Shown here one piece after another: positions 16,636-24,142 of a DNA stretch of 64,000 bases (positions are counted from its first letter, which is position 1; every line of letters starts with the position of its first letter). Source of the DNA: Pontibacter pamirensis (GTDB lineage: Bacteria > Bacteroidota > Bacteroidia > Cytophagales > Hymenobacteraceae); contig NZ_SSNI01000004.1 in NCBI RefSeq assembly GCF_010015475.1, positions 62,001 to 126,000 of the forward strand. Direction: 5' to 3'. The translations under genes were made by a program, and so were the position numbers. The notes beneath the pieces are model-generated. The model saw nothing but the letters and a program-made list of their open reading frames with translations. It searched no databases and was not told where the DNA came from.

Positions 16636-17292
16636 ATGAAATTTTTTATTGACACCGCTAACCTGCAAGACATACAGGAAGCATCTGACTTAGGCGTTTT
16701 GGATGGTGTAACCACCAATCCTTCCCTAATGGCAAAAGAAGGCATTTTCGGCCATGATAACGTGATGGCGCACTACAAGAAAATCTGCGAGATTGTAGAC
16801 GGCGACATTAGCGCTGAAGTTATTGCAACAGACTTCGATGAGATTGTACGGGAAGGAGAGGCCTTAGCTGACCTGCACCCTAACATCGTTGTAAAAGTGC
16901 CGATGATTCGTGAAGGAATAAAAGCTATTCGTTACTTCAGTGACAAAGGCATCAAAACTAACTGTACGTTGGTATTCTCTGCCGGTCAGGCTTTACTAGC
17001 TGCAAAAGCGGGTGCTACGTATGTTTCTCCTTTTGTAGGCCGTTTGGATGACGTGTCAACGAACGGATTGAATCTTATAGAGCAAATCGTGCAGATTTAC
17101 GATAATTACGGATACCAGACAGAAGTACTGGCAGCCTCTGTTCGCCACGTGATGCACCTGGTGCAGTGTGCTGAAATTGGAGCAGACGTAGTAACATGCC
17201 CATTGTCTGTTATCACAGGCCTGCTGAAGCACCCTTTAACGGACAGCGGACTGGCAACATTCCTCTCTGATCACGCCAAAGGAAACAAGTAA
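16636..17292 (+). CDS. tal: Transaldolase, short TalC/FSA-type
   Basis: A 218-residue class I aldolase of the short transaldolase/fructose-6-phosphate aldolase group. The Schiff-base lysine is Lys87 (VVKVPM); NPS at 28-30 and FIDTAN at 4-9 are family marks. Two positions separate the subfamilies: Escherichia coli FsaA has Gln59 and the Ala129-Pro-Tyr131 loop, while true transaldolases have Glu and Phe. Here they are Glu61 (SAEVIA) and Ser131-Pro-Phe133 (SPFVGR), so transaldolase activity (pentose phosphate pathway) is favoured over fructose-6-phosphate aldolase. Automatic annotation often calls such proteins fsa. The gene follows the SRP RNA by about 110 bases. Confidence 0.9.
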   Translation: MKFFIDTANLQDIQEASDLGVLDGVTTNPSLMAKEGIFGHDNVMAHYKKICEIVDGDISAEVIATDFDEIVREGEALADLHPNIVVKVPMIREGIKAIRYFSDKGIKTNCTLVFSAGQALLAAKAGATYVSPFVGRLDDVSTNGLNLIEQIVQIYDNYGYQTEVLAASVRHVMHLVQCAEIGADVVTCPLSVITGLLKHPLTDSGLATFLSDHAKGNK

Positions 17293-17295
17293 TCC

Positions 17296-17390
17296 AATTA
17301 TGAATGATGAATTATGAATTATAAATGGTTGGAGGGCATAACCTTCTGAACGTTTATGAATTCATAATTCATATTTTCTAATTCATAATT
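17296..17390. repeat. AT-rich palindromic element upstream of the 67-aa gene
   Basis: Left arm 17296-17326 begins AATTATGAATGATGAATT; right arm 17353-17390 ends TAATTCATAATT and is its imperfect complement. A GC-richer centre of about 25 bases (GGTTGGAGGGCATAACCTTC) lies between, and GGTT/AACC can also pair. It shares its words with the element at 3876-3950. It ends 7 bases before the next start codon. Confidence 0.72.
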
Positions 17391-17397
17391 CAAATAG

Positions 17398-17601
17398 ATG
17401 TACATCATCAAAGTAAAGGGCAAAGCCAAAATACCGGATTATATCCAGCTGCGGGACAGTAATTTTGTGCTGATTGCTTATTTTAGAGCTGACCGCCCGC
17501 TCAAGAACCTGGACCGGTATGGGCTGGAAGGAAAGGAAGATGCCTTAGCAGCCGTTATCGCATCTCTTGATTTTGGCAAGCTTCAGAAGTTAGAAATTTA
17601 G
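17398..17601 (+). CDS. Conserved small protein upstream of ftsE
   Basis: A 67-residue soluble protein with an N-terminal strand MYIIKVKGKAKIPDY, followed by IQLRDSNFVLIAYFRADRPLKNL and an acidic-helical C-terminal half ending FGKLQKLEI. No known family is recognised. It has no signal peptide or membrane segment. It ends 4 bases before the ftsE start, so the two are almost certainly co-translated; a small accessory role with FtsE is inference from position only. It is probably not a chance frame, because codon use matches its neighbours and spacing is tight. Confidence 0.65.
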   Translation: MYIIKVKGKAKIPDYIQLRDSNFVLIAYFRADRPLKNLDRYGLEGKEDALAAVIASLDFGKLQKLEI

Positions 17602-17605
17602 TTTT

Positions 17606-18316
17606 ATGAGTTTTTCCTCTACCCCTGTGGTATCGCTGCGCGATGTGGCCGTCTTTCAGGACGTGAACACTATTCTCAGTAATGTCAGTTTTGATGTTGA
17701 AAAAGGGGAATTTGTGTACCTGGTAGGTCGTACCGGAAGTGGCAAAAGCTCGCTTCTTAAAACCCTTTATGCGGACCTGCCACTTCTGGCAGGCCACGGA
17801 TCTGTCGCTGACTTCAAGCTGACGAAACTGCCCCGCAAGCAGGTGCCTTACCTGCGCCGCAAAATCGGCATTATCTTTCAGGATTTCCAGCTACTTTTTG
17901 ATCGCTCAGTGGCAGAGAACCTTACTTTTGTACTACGTGCTACTGGCTGGAAAGACAAGTCCAGAATAAAGCAGCGTATTTCAGAAGTCTTGATGCGTGT
18001 TGGCCTTGATGCCGCAGCCAGCAGAATGCCACATCAGCTTTCTGGTGGTGAGCAGCAGCGCATTGTCATTGCTCGGGCCCTGCTTAATGAGCCTGTCATC
18101 TTATTTGCCGATGAGCCTACCGGTAACCTCGACCCAATGGTAGCCGATGGCATCATGACACTTTTCTCAGAGATCAACAACAGCGGCACAGCCATTCTGA
18201 TGGCTACACATAATTACGAAATCATCAAACGTTATCCGAAGCGTGTCCTGAAGTGTGTAGAAGGCAAAGTGCTCGACTCACAGGTGCAGGAGTTTAATTT
18301 GATAAACGGATTCTGA
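17606..18316 (+). CDS. ftsE: Cell division ATP-binding protein FtsE
   Basis: A 236-residue ABC ATPase. Walker [10 protein letters not shown] is at 41-49, Q-loop Gln92 (IIFQDF), signature LSGGEQQR at 145-152, and Walker B with DEPTGNLDP near 169-177. [17 protein letters not shown] and [19 protein letters not shown] are close to FtsE, which works with FtsX to regulate peptidoglycan hydrolases at the septum. FtsX is not adjacent, a common arrangement in Bacteroidota. A LolD-like transporter ATPase is the alternative, but the NLDP/FQDFQLL pattern and genome context favour FtsE. Confidence 0.85.
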   Translation: MSFSSTPVVSLRDVAVFQDVNTILSNVSFDVEKGEFVYLVGRTGSGKSSLLKTLYADLPLLAGHGSVADFKLTKLPRKQVPYLRRKIGIIFQDFQLLFDRSVAENLTFVLRATGWKDKSRIKQRISEVLMRVGLDAAASRMPHQLSGGEQQRIVIARALLNEPVILFADEPTGNLDPMVADGIMTLFSEINNSGTAILMATHNYEIIKRYPKRVLKCVEGKVLDSQVQEFNLINGF

Positions 18317-18367
18317 AACACTATTTCCCCCAAGCCCTTTGTTGTAATTAGCCTCTTATAGTTGGCT

Positions 18368-18403
18368 GACACACAGATAGTATAAGACACACAGATAGTA
18401 TAA
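18368..18403. repeat. Exact tandem duplication of 18 bases
   Basis: The word GACACACAGATAGTATAA occurs twice in direct succession (18368-18385 and 18386-18403) between ftsE and the convergent lipoprotein gene. It may be a polymorphic tandem repeat. Confidence 0.85.
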
Positions 18404-18468
18404 TATAAGTAAGTATTCTGAAAGATGACTCGGCAGCGGCAGGAAAGTGACGCTGCAATATCCTGCAA

Positions 18469-19128
18469 CTACTGTATGTTATACTGAGTTCTTAGCTCTC
18501 TATAACGTTCCTGGGCTTGTTCAATGGTAATGGTTGTCTGCTGTGGTATTTCTGCCTGCAGGCTTCTGTAGCGGTTGTTCAGGGAAGTCCACCATCCTTC
18601 AACCATTTCCCAATCGCGCCCTTCATAATTCTGTCCGTTCTCGGCAACGGTGTCTACAAAGCGCTGGTAAGTTTCAGCAATATTGTTCTGGGTTATTTCA
18701 CTTAAGTCGTTTTGAGTTATTTCCACCCCTAGCAGTTCCCTTCGTAGCCTGTACCTTCTGTTAGCGTCATCATACTGTTGTCCGCGTCTTTCAACCGCCT
18801 GATTATACCTGTTCTCGAGGTCCAAAATCTCCTGACGCTGCTCTTCTGAGTATTGGTCTTGGTTTTGCTCCACCGCCTGTAGCCGCTGATTAAACTGCTG
18901 CTGCATGTTTTCTTTCATCGCTTCCCATTCCGCACTGTCATATGTTTCCGACTCTATAGCCCGCAATTCTGTTTCTGTGAGCGACTCCCGCTCAATGTCT
19001 GTCACAAACGTTTGGTAATCTTCATAGACTACATCGGTTTCCGCTGTCTGTTGTTCATTTTCTGAGTTGCAGGATATCAGCAGTGGCAGGCAAAGAGTAA
19101 GTGTTAGGGTTTTAATTTTGTGAAGCAT
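18469..19128 (-). CDS. Coiled-coil lipoprotein of unknown function
   Basis: A 219-residue lipoprotein: signal peptide LTLTLCLPLLISC with lipid-carrying Cys20 followed by NSENEQQ. The mature part is highly charged, rich in Glu, Gln and Arg, and predicted to be helical (MKENMQQQFNQRLQAVEQ, LENRYNQAVERRGQQYDD). A conserved block NNIAETYQRFVDTVAENGQNY then RDWEMVEGWW matches NATNVREAYITFMENVREQRENW then ADWEMAKMV in the lipoprotein at 35541-36149. This resembles the Bacteroidota DUF6565-type lipoproteins, an inference from pattern. It is convergent with ftsE. Confidence 0.75.
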   Translation of the reverse strand: MLHKIKTLTLTLCLPLLISCNSENEQQTAETDVVYEDYQTFVTDIERESLTETELRAIESETYDSAEWEAMKENMQQQFNQRLQAVEQNQDQYSEEQRQEILDLENRYNQAVERRGQQYDDANRRYRLRRELLGVEITQNDLSEITQNNIAETYQRFVDTVAENGQNYEGRDWEMVEGWWTSLNNRYRSLQAEIPQQTTITIEQAQERYRELRTQYNIQ

Positions 19129-19251
19129 AAAATATTTTTTATGGATGATATTTAGTAACGCATCTTAAACATCATGGTTACGTGTAGGAGGCAGAGCGGG
19201 CATTTTAAGGCTGACAAAGGAGCTGTACTGCGGTTTTGCCCCTGCAGTGCC

Positions 19252-19259
19252 TATATTTG
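19252..19259 (+). promoter_or_regulatory. Candidate -7 element upstream of the DegT-family gene
   Basis: TATATTTG fits TAnnTTTG and lies 20 bases before the chosen ATG (19280). A TTTG at 19235-19238 is only 13 bases upstream, which is too close. If it is the promoter, the upstream start at 19247 would be excluded. Confidence 0.38.
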
Positions 19260-19279
19260 TACCTGTAAAATGTAAAGGC

Positions 19280-20404
19280 ATGGAAGACATAAAAATGGCA
19301 AATACGAAGGCCGCTTATGCGCAGCTGAAACCTGAATTGGATGCTGCCTTCAACGCTGTAATGGAAAACATGGAGTTTGTGAACGGCCCACAGGTTAGCA
19401 GTTTTGCAAATAAGCTGGAGAAATATATGCAGGTGCGCCATTCCATACCCTGTGTTCATGATACCTTTGCCCTTCATTTGGCGCTAAAAGCCTTGGAACT
19501 ACCGGAAGGAGCAGAGGTTGTAATGCCTGCTTTTAATAATTCATCAGTGGCTGAAGTGGTGATGCAGTTAGGATTGAAACCTGTGTTTGCGGATGTGCTG
19601 CCAGATTCATTTACCTTAGACCCTGCGGCCGTAGAAAAAGTTATTACGCCAGCCACTTCCGCCATTGTACCGGTACACCTGTTTGGGCAGTGCGCGCCGA
19701 TGAATGCTTTCATGGCAATGGCACAGGAGCATAAACTGTGGGTGGTAGAGGATGCAACACAATCCTTAGGAGCCTTTTATGCGGAACCTGGTAAGCAGGC
19801 AGCTAAAAGCGGGAGTATCGGGCACATAGGTGTCACTTCCTTTTTCCCGACCAAACCTTTACCCGATACAGGAGAAGCAGCAGCGCTGTTTACAAATGAT
19901 GCAACACTTGCAGAAAGGATTCAATATTTAACTCAGCCTGAAATATCGGTTACAGGCAGCATTAGCGGTGCAGCACTGGACACTTTACAGGCGGCGATGC
20001 TGGAGGTGAAAATCAAAATAATGGATTCCTTCAACAGGAAGAGGGAAGGAGTAGCCCATTTTTATGATGATGCCTTCGCTGATACGGAACTGGTGCAGGC
20101 ACCTGTTCGGTCGCCCTACAGTACGCATGTGTATCATCAGTACACTATTAAGGTGGCCCCTGAATTAAGAGATGGGTTACAGATTTACCTGCGGGACAAT
20201 CATATCCCAAGTGTGGTGTATTACCCAAAGCCCCTGCATCTGCAGCAAACGTTCGTTTCTTTGAACAATAAGCCGGGTGATTTTCCTGTATCAGAAAAGC
20301 TAGCCCAAAGTGTGCTGTCGCTGCCTATGCACACAGAGTTGAAACAGGACCAGTTGGAATATATTTGCCACCACGTGCTGAACTATGTTCATCGCCAAGC
20401 CTAA
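19280..20404 (+). CDS. DegT/DnrJ/EryC1/StrS-family aminotransferase-like protein, divergent
   Basis: About 374 residues from MEDIKMANTKAAYAQ. The fold type I PLP family is recognised by FVNGPQVSSFANKLEKYM, VVMPAFNNSSVAEVV, AIVPVHLFGQCAPM, the cofactor-stacking VVEDATQSLGAFY and the PLP lysine Lys192 in SFFPTKPL. Two sites differ from active sugar aminotransferases: the phosphate-cup SGTxAL is HDTFAL, and the family GDGGA after the lysine is PDTGEAAA. The lysine itself is kept. It may aminate a nucleotide sugar with altered cofactor contacts, or be a regulatory relative. A start at 19247 is possible; ATG 19280 follows an AAAGG run and fits family length. It lies beside the flippase gene, convergent with it. 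Confidence 0.8.
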   Translation: MEDIKMANTKAAYAQLKPELDAAFNAVMENMEFVNGPQVSSFANKLEKYMQVRHSIPCVHDTFALHLALKALELPEGAEVVMPAFNNSSVAEVVMQLGLKPVFADVLPDSFTLDPAAVEKVITPATSAIVPVHLFGQCAPMNAFMAMAQEHKLWVVEDATQSLGAFYAEPGKQAAKSGSIGHIGVTSFFPTKPLPDTGEAAALFTNDATLAERIQYLTQPEISVTGSISGAALDTLQAAMLEVKIKIMDSFNRKREGVAHFYDDAFADTELVQAPVRSPYSTHVYHQYTIKVAPELRDGLQIYLRDNHIPSVVYYPKPLHLQQTFVSLNNKPGDFPVSEKLAQSVLSLPMHTELKQDQLEYICHHVLNYVHRQA

Positions 20405-20478
20405 AGTTGCTGCTCTTTATATAGGCCGCATTAAGATGGTTTATTAATAAAACAGTAGCTTACATGTAAAACATTTAA

Positions 20479-21963
20479 CTAGAGCTTCCAGCCAGTAAAG
20501 CCAAAAATCACCTTCTTCAGCCATGCGTTCATTTCCGGGTATATATTTAAGCCGATGCTCAGGCCACCATATATAACTGTGATCAGGAGGGAGCGCACTA
20601 CCATATCAACAAACACATTCTGTAGATACGGCACCAGGTATGAGACACCTAATGCAACAGCTGCTATTACTACAATTTGAGCCGAACTCCACGTAAAGGG
20701 CTGTATTTTATAAATGAACTGCACAAAGAAAAGGCGGGTAAGATTCATGAAAACATAGGACAGCATGGAGGCAAGCGCTGCCCCGTTGATGCCGTAGAGT
20801 GGAATAAAGTACCAGTTCGTACCGACAGTAAGTATGGCCAGCACAATGTTAAAGCCAAGGTCCCAGCGAAACTTATCAGAAGTCGCTAAAATCACACCGT
20901 TCAGGCTGGTTGCCAAATCCACTATACGGGCAAAGGAGAGAAAAAGAACCACATACTTCCCTGCACGGTATGTCTCCGGCATAAAAGAAAAGAGATTGTC
21001 AATGTTCGCCCATATACCTATGAAGAGCAGCAGTCCCACTATCAGGTTCACCATCGTCACGTGCCTGTACAGATTCTCCATTCCCTCCATGTTTTTTTCT
21101 TTCCAGAAATCGGCCACCTGAGGGGAGGCAATTTTGAGAATAGACCTTGCCGGCACCATAATAGCGCTTGTCATAAAAAAGGCCGTGGTGTAGATGCCAT
21201 TGGCACTCAGGCTATAGGCACTGATCATGACCTGGTCAATGGTGGTGATGATGGTGGTAGAGAGATTTCCAAGAAATGTGAAAAAACCATAGTATAGCAT
21301 CTCCCGCATCGGGATTATACGCAGACCCGTCCAGGAGGGGCGCAGGTAAAGCTGTTTCAGCCAGATGGTATACGCCACCAGTACCAATGCGCCTACCGAG
21401 TTAATAATAATGTACAGCAGCACGAACTGCCGAAAATCCATCACGCCCAATGCGTATATAGCTATTAGGAGCGTGGTAAGAATACGAAGCAGGAAGTCCT
21501 GCACAAAAGAGGAAACAATGGTTTTGTACAAAGACCGCAGATACGCTGTGAACATGTTGTACAGCAGCGTGAAAAGTGCCAGCGGAATAATGTAGTAATA
21601 ATAATCAAGGATCAGCGGCGACTTCTCTTCGTAGTAATTTATTACGGAAGGCTTCAGCAGCAGGTAAATACCCGTTGCTACGGCAAAACCCAGTACAGGT
21701 ACTGCTAACAGCAGGAAGAGAAAGCCGTTGTGCTGTTGCGCTTTGTCCCGGAAATAAGGGAAATAGCGGGTACTCATGTTCACAAACCCCAGTGCTGAGA
21801 ACTGCGCAAACATAACTGATATGGTGAGCAGGAGGCGCGTGAGTCCTACCTCTGCTTCATCCAGGAAGTTGGGGAAAAGCAGGATGGTATTCACATAGCC
21901 GATAAAGATACCGGCGTACGAGATGGTGGTGTTCCAGATACCTTCGCGCTGTAATTTCCTCAT
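20479..21963 (-). CDS. Lipopolysaccharide/polysaccharide flippase (Wzx, MOP superfamily)
   Basis: A 494-residue membrane protein with 12 to 14 predicted helices. It starts MRKLQREGIWNTTISYAGIFIGYVNT, a common N-terminus for oligosaccharide flippases of the MATE/Wzx type in Bacteroidota, with DEAEVGLTRLLLTISVMFAQF after it and the mid-protein pattern ITTIDQVMISAYSLSANGIYTTAFF. Such proteins flip undecaprenyl-linked glycans across the cytoplasmic membrane. It lies at the 3' end of the minus-strand Pse block, about 100 bases after the LamG/T9SS gene, and is the best candidate to move Pse-containing lipid-linked repeat units. A role for another glycan is equally allowed by the sequence. Confidence 0.85.
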   Translation of the reverse strand: MRKLQREGIWNTTISYAGIFIGYVNTILLFPNFLDEAEVGLTRLLLTISVMFAQFSALGFVNMSTRYFPYFRDKAQQHNGFLFLLLAVPVLGFAVATGIYLLLKPSVINYYEEKSPLILDYYYYIIPLALFTLLYNMFTAYLRSLYKTIVSSFVQDFLLRILTTLLIAIYALGVMDFRQFVLLYIIINSVGALVLVAYTIWLKQLYLRPSWTGLRIIPMREMLYYGFFTFLGNLSTTIITTIDQVMISAYSLSANGIYTTAFFMTSAIMVPARSILKIASPQVADFWKEKNMEGMENLYRHVTMVNLIVGLLLFIGIWANIDNLFSFMPETYRAGKYVVLFLSFARIVDLATSLNGVILATSDKFRWDLGFNIVLAILTVGTNWYFIPLYGINGAALASMLSYVFMNLTRLFFVQFIYKIQPFTWSSAQIVVIAAVALGVSYLVPYLQNVFVDMVVRSLLITVIYGGLSIGLNIYPEMNAWLKKVIFGFTGWKL

Positions 21964-22063
21964 TAAAAAAGCTCAGAACTACAAAGGTAGCGGATTCTGG
22001 TTATTGTGGTTTAGTAAAAAATGACAGAAACAGGATTGTGCTTTTTGTTGGTGAGCCCCAAAT

Positions 22064-24076
22064 TTACCTTATAACCTCTACCCACCCTTTAAATACTTTT
22101 TGCGTGCGACTGCTGGTTAGATGATAATAATATATCCCTGTTGGCACAGCTGTTGCTGACCAGCTGTTATCGTACCGGTTATTTTGGTATACAGGTTTAC
22201 CCCAGCGGTTAAACACTTGCAGTTCCAGCGAGTTTTCTTCTACTCCCTGCACCACAAAGGCATCATTCTTCCCATCGCCATTGGGAGTTAAAACGTTTGG
22301 AATGAGCGGGCATTCGTCACGTTTGATTGTAAACTGATGTAAGTAAGTACAACCATCTACCGTTATTACAACACTGTTATCAGCCGAAGCGCTTACAATG
22401 ATGCTTGGAGTTGTCCTGCCGTTGCTCCAAAGATAAGAGGCTCCTGTTGTGGTGGCATCAAGAGTGACAGATTCACCGTAACAAGCAAACACTTCTGTCT
22501 GGAAACCGAATTCAGGTTCCTTGGCGATCGAAACAACAACCTCATCTATCGAGAAGCAACCTGTTGGTGTGACTACCTTCACCCAGTATGTACCCTCAGT
22601 TGTTACATTAATGGTTGGAGTTGTTTCTCCAGTATTCCAGGTATATGAGCCCATTCCACCTGGAGCAGAAAGTACCTGTGACTCACCAGGGCACAGCGAA
22701 ATATCATTGCCCAGACTAAAACTTACTGGTGAAGTGTTTGTAACATTTATAAAACCTGTTACTACACAGCTACCTTCTATTATGCTCACTTCATACCTGC
22801 CGCCTTGTGTTATTTGTATGTCTCTTGTCGTTTCTCCGGTATTCCAAAGAATTTGCCCATCACCCACATACGCCGCACTAAGTGTCGCTGTAGAGCCTGC
22901 ACATACACTAGCAGGCCCACTAATTGTAACTGTGGGAGCAGCTTTACTTGTAGCAGCAAATTCGCCATAGTTTGCAGAAGAGTTATATAACATGATAGGA
23001 GATGCAGTTGTGTCTGCCACCTGACTCCAGTTTGCTACTGTGTTATCGGATCTGCGGTATAGATTGCCTCCACAGTTCATCCCGTATTGTTTGAGATAAA
23101 CCTTGTATTTTTTGCTGGCGTCTCCAACTTTGAACAAGCCGTAATATTCCTCTACCTCCTGCGGTGAGTTTATACCATTTGTAGAAGAAGGCGGTAATTG
23201 AATAGAATAAAGATGGAAGCCCTGAATGGCCGGATCTACATTGGTTACTGAGAAATTAGCTATATCAGTGACCATTTCAAGAGAGGAATCCCATCTGTTT
23301 GTATACCTGTAAACGCTTCTGTCCCCAATGGGAGCCCCGGAGGTAATGGCAGCAACTGCTGGAGTAGTGTTTGTTAAAATGCCATTCATTCTAAAGGGGC
23401 TACTGTCGATAATTACTCCCCCGGCTATATTATCCAACTTCAAATAAGCAACTAAGCCAGGAGAATCAGAAGGAAGTGTTCTGCACATATTTCGCCTTAT
23501 TTCCTCTTCCGTAAGTGCTCTTTTCCATAGTCTTACTTCATCGACTGATCCGGCGTAAAAGTGATTCCCAAGGTGTACATAGTAAAAGTTTCCTAATAAA
23601 AGTTTTTCTCTACTATTTAAGACAGTGTTTCTATAGCCTGTATCGAATTGGTTTTGTAATACCCCATCAACATATATTTTCCAGATTCCATCGTTTATTA
23701 CTCCCGCTATATGGTGCCACTTATTGTCGGCTACAATGGAGGTTGAATATCCTGAAAGCCTATAGTTGCCTGAACCATCTCTGCCTGCCACACAGGCTTT
23801 GCCATTCTGAATGAGCAACTGAAAGCCATTTTCTGTGTCACGATCATATTTACTCATAACATGATGATGTCCCATAGAATTGGTCTTGATCCAAGCTTCT
23901 ACTGTGACCTGATTTGTTATACCTCTGTTGTCATTGCTGAATTCTGCGTAATCATTAATCCCATCCAACTGTAAAGCCCCTTTAGCACCTTGAGCTGAGA
24001 CAAAAGAGGGCATAAGGATTAGACAAGTGACGAAAGAAAGTGTAAAGCTATGGAGGGACTTATAAAGTTTGCACAT
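22064..24076 (-). CDS. Secreted LamG-domain protein with T9SS type B C-terminal domain
   Basis: A 670-residue exported protein. Signal peptide ends near FVSAQ. Residues about 30-215 form a concanavalin-like LamG/laminin-G-3 domain (ALQLDGINDYAEF, VTVEAWIKT, DKWHHIAGVINDGIWKIYVDG, YAGSVDEVRLWKRALTEEEIR). A middle region of about 180 residues is unassigned, then Ig/PKD-like repeats with Gly-Asn-Thr/Trp-Asn-Thr-Gly motifs (LWNTGETT, YTWNTGETT, YLWSNGRTT). The end is the type B sorting domain: VLTPNGDGKNDAF, LQVFNRWGKPVYQ, PTGIYYYHL and a last KGWVEVIR. It is exported by Sec and T9SS to the cell surface or medium and probably binds a carbohydrate. It sits inside the Pse glycan block. Confidence 0.9.
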   Translation of the reverse strand: MCKLYKSLHSFTLSFVTCLILMPSFVSAQGAKGALQLDGINDYAEFSNDNRGITNQVTVEAWIKTNSMGHHHVMSKYDRDTENGFQLLIQNGKACVAGRDGSGNYRLSGYSTSIVADNKWHHIAGVINDGIWKIYVDGVLQNQFDTGYRNTVLNSREKLLLGNFYYVHLGNHFYAGSVDEVRLWKRALTEEEIRRNMCRTLPSDSPGLVAYLKLDNIAGGVIIDSSPFRMNGILTNTTPAVAAITSGAPIGDRSVYRYTNRWDSSLEMVTDIANFSVTNVDPAIQGFHLYSIQLPPSSTNGINSPQEVEEYYGLFKVGDASKKYKVYLKQYGMNCGGNLYRRSDNTVANWSQVADTTASPIMLYNSSANYGEFAATSKAAPTVTISGPASVCAGSTATLSAAYVGDGQILWNTGETTRDIQITQGGRYEVSIIEGSCVVTGFINVTNTSPVSFSLGNDISLCPGESQVLSAPGGMGSYTWNTGETTPTINVTTEGTYWVKVVTPTGCFSIDEVVVSIAKEPEFGFQTEVFACYGESVTLDATTTGASYLWSNGRTTPSIIVSASADNSVVITVDGCTYLHQFTIKRDECPLIPNVLTPNGDGKNDAFVVQGVEENSLELQVFNRWGKPVYQNNRYDNSWSATAVPTGIYYYHLTSSRTQKVFKGWVEVIR

Positions 24077-24142
24077 GTAGAGTTAGAGTTTACTGCTAAA
24101 GCTGAAATACAAAGTAAACCTAAATATATAGATATTTAGGTT

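Noticed and set aside
16636-17292. Label as fructose-6-phosphate aldolase (fsa)
   Set aside because: Glu61 and Phe133 fit transaldolase and not FsaA.
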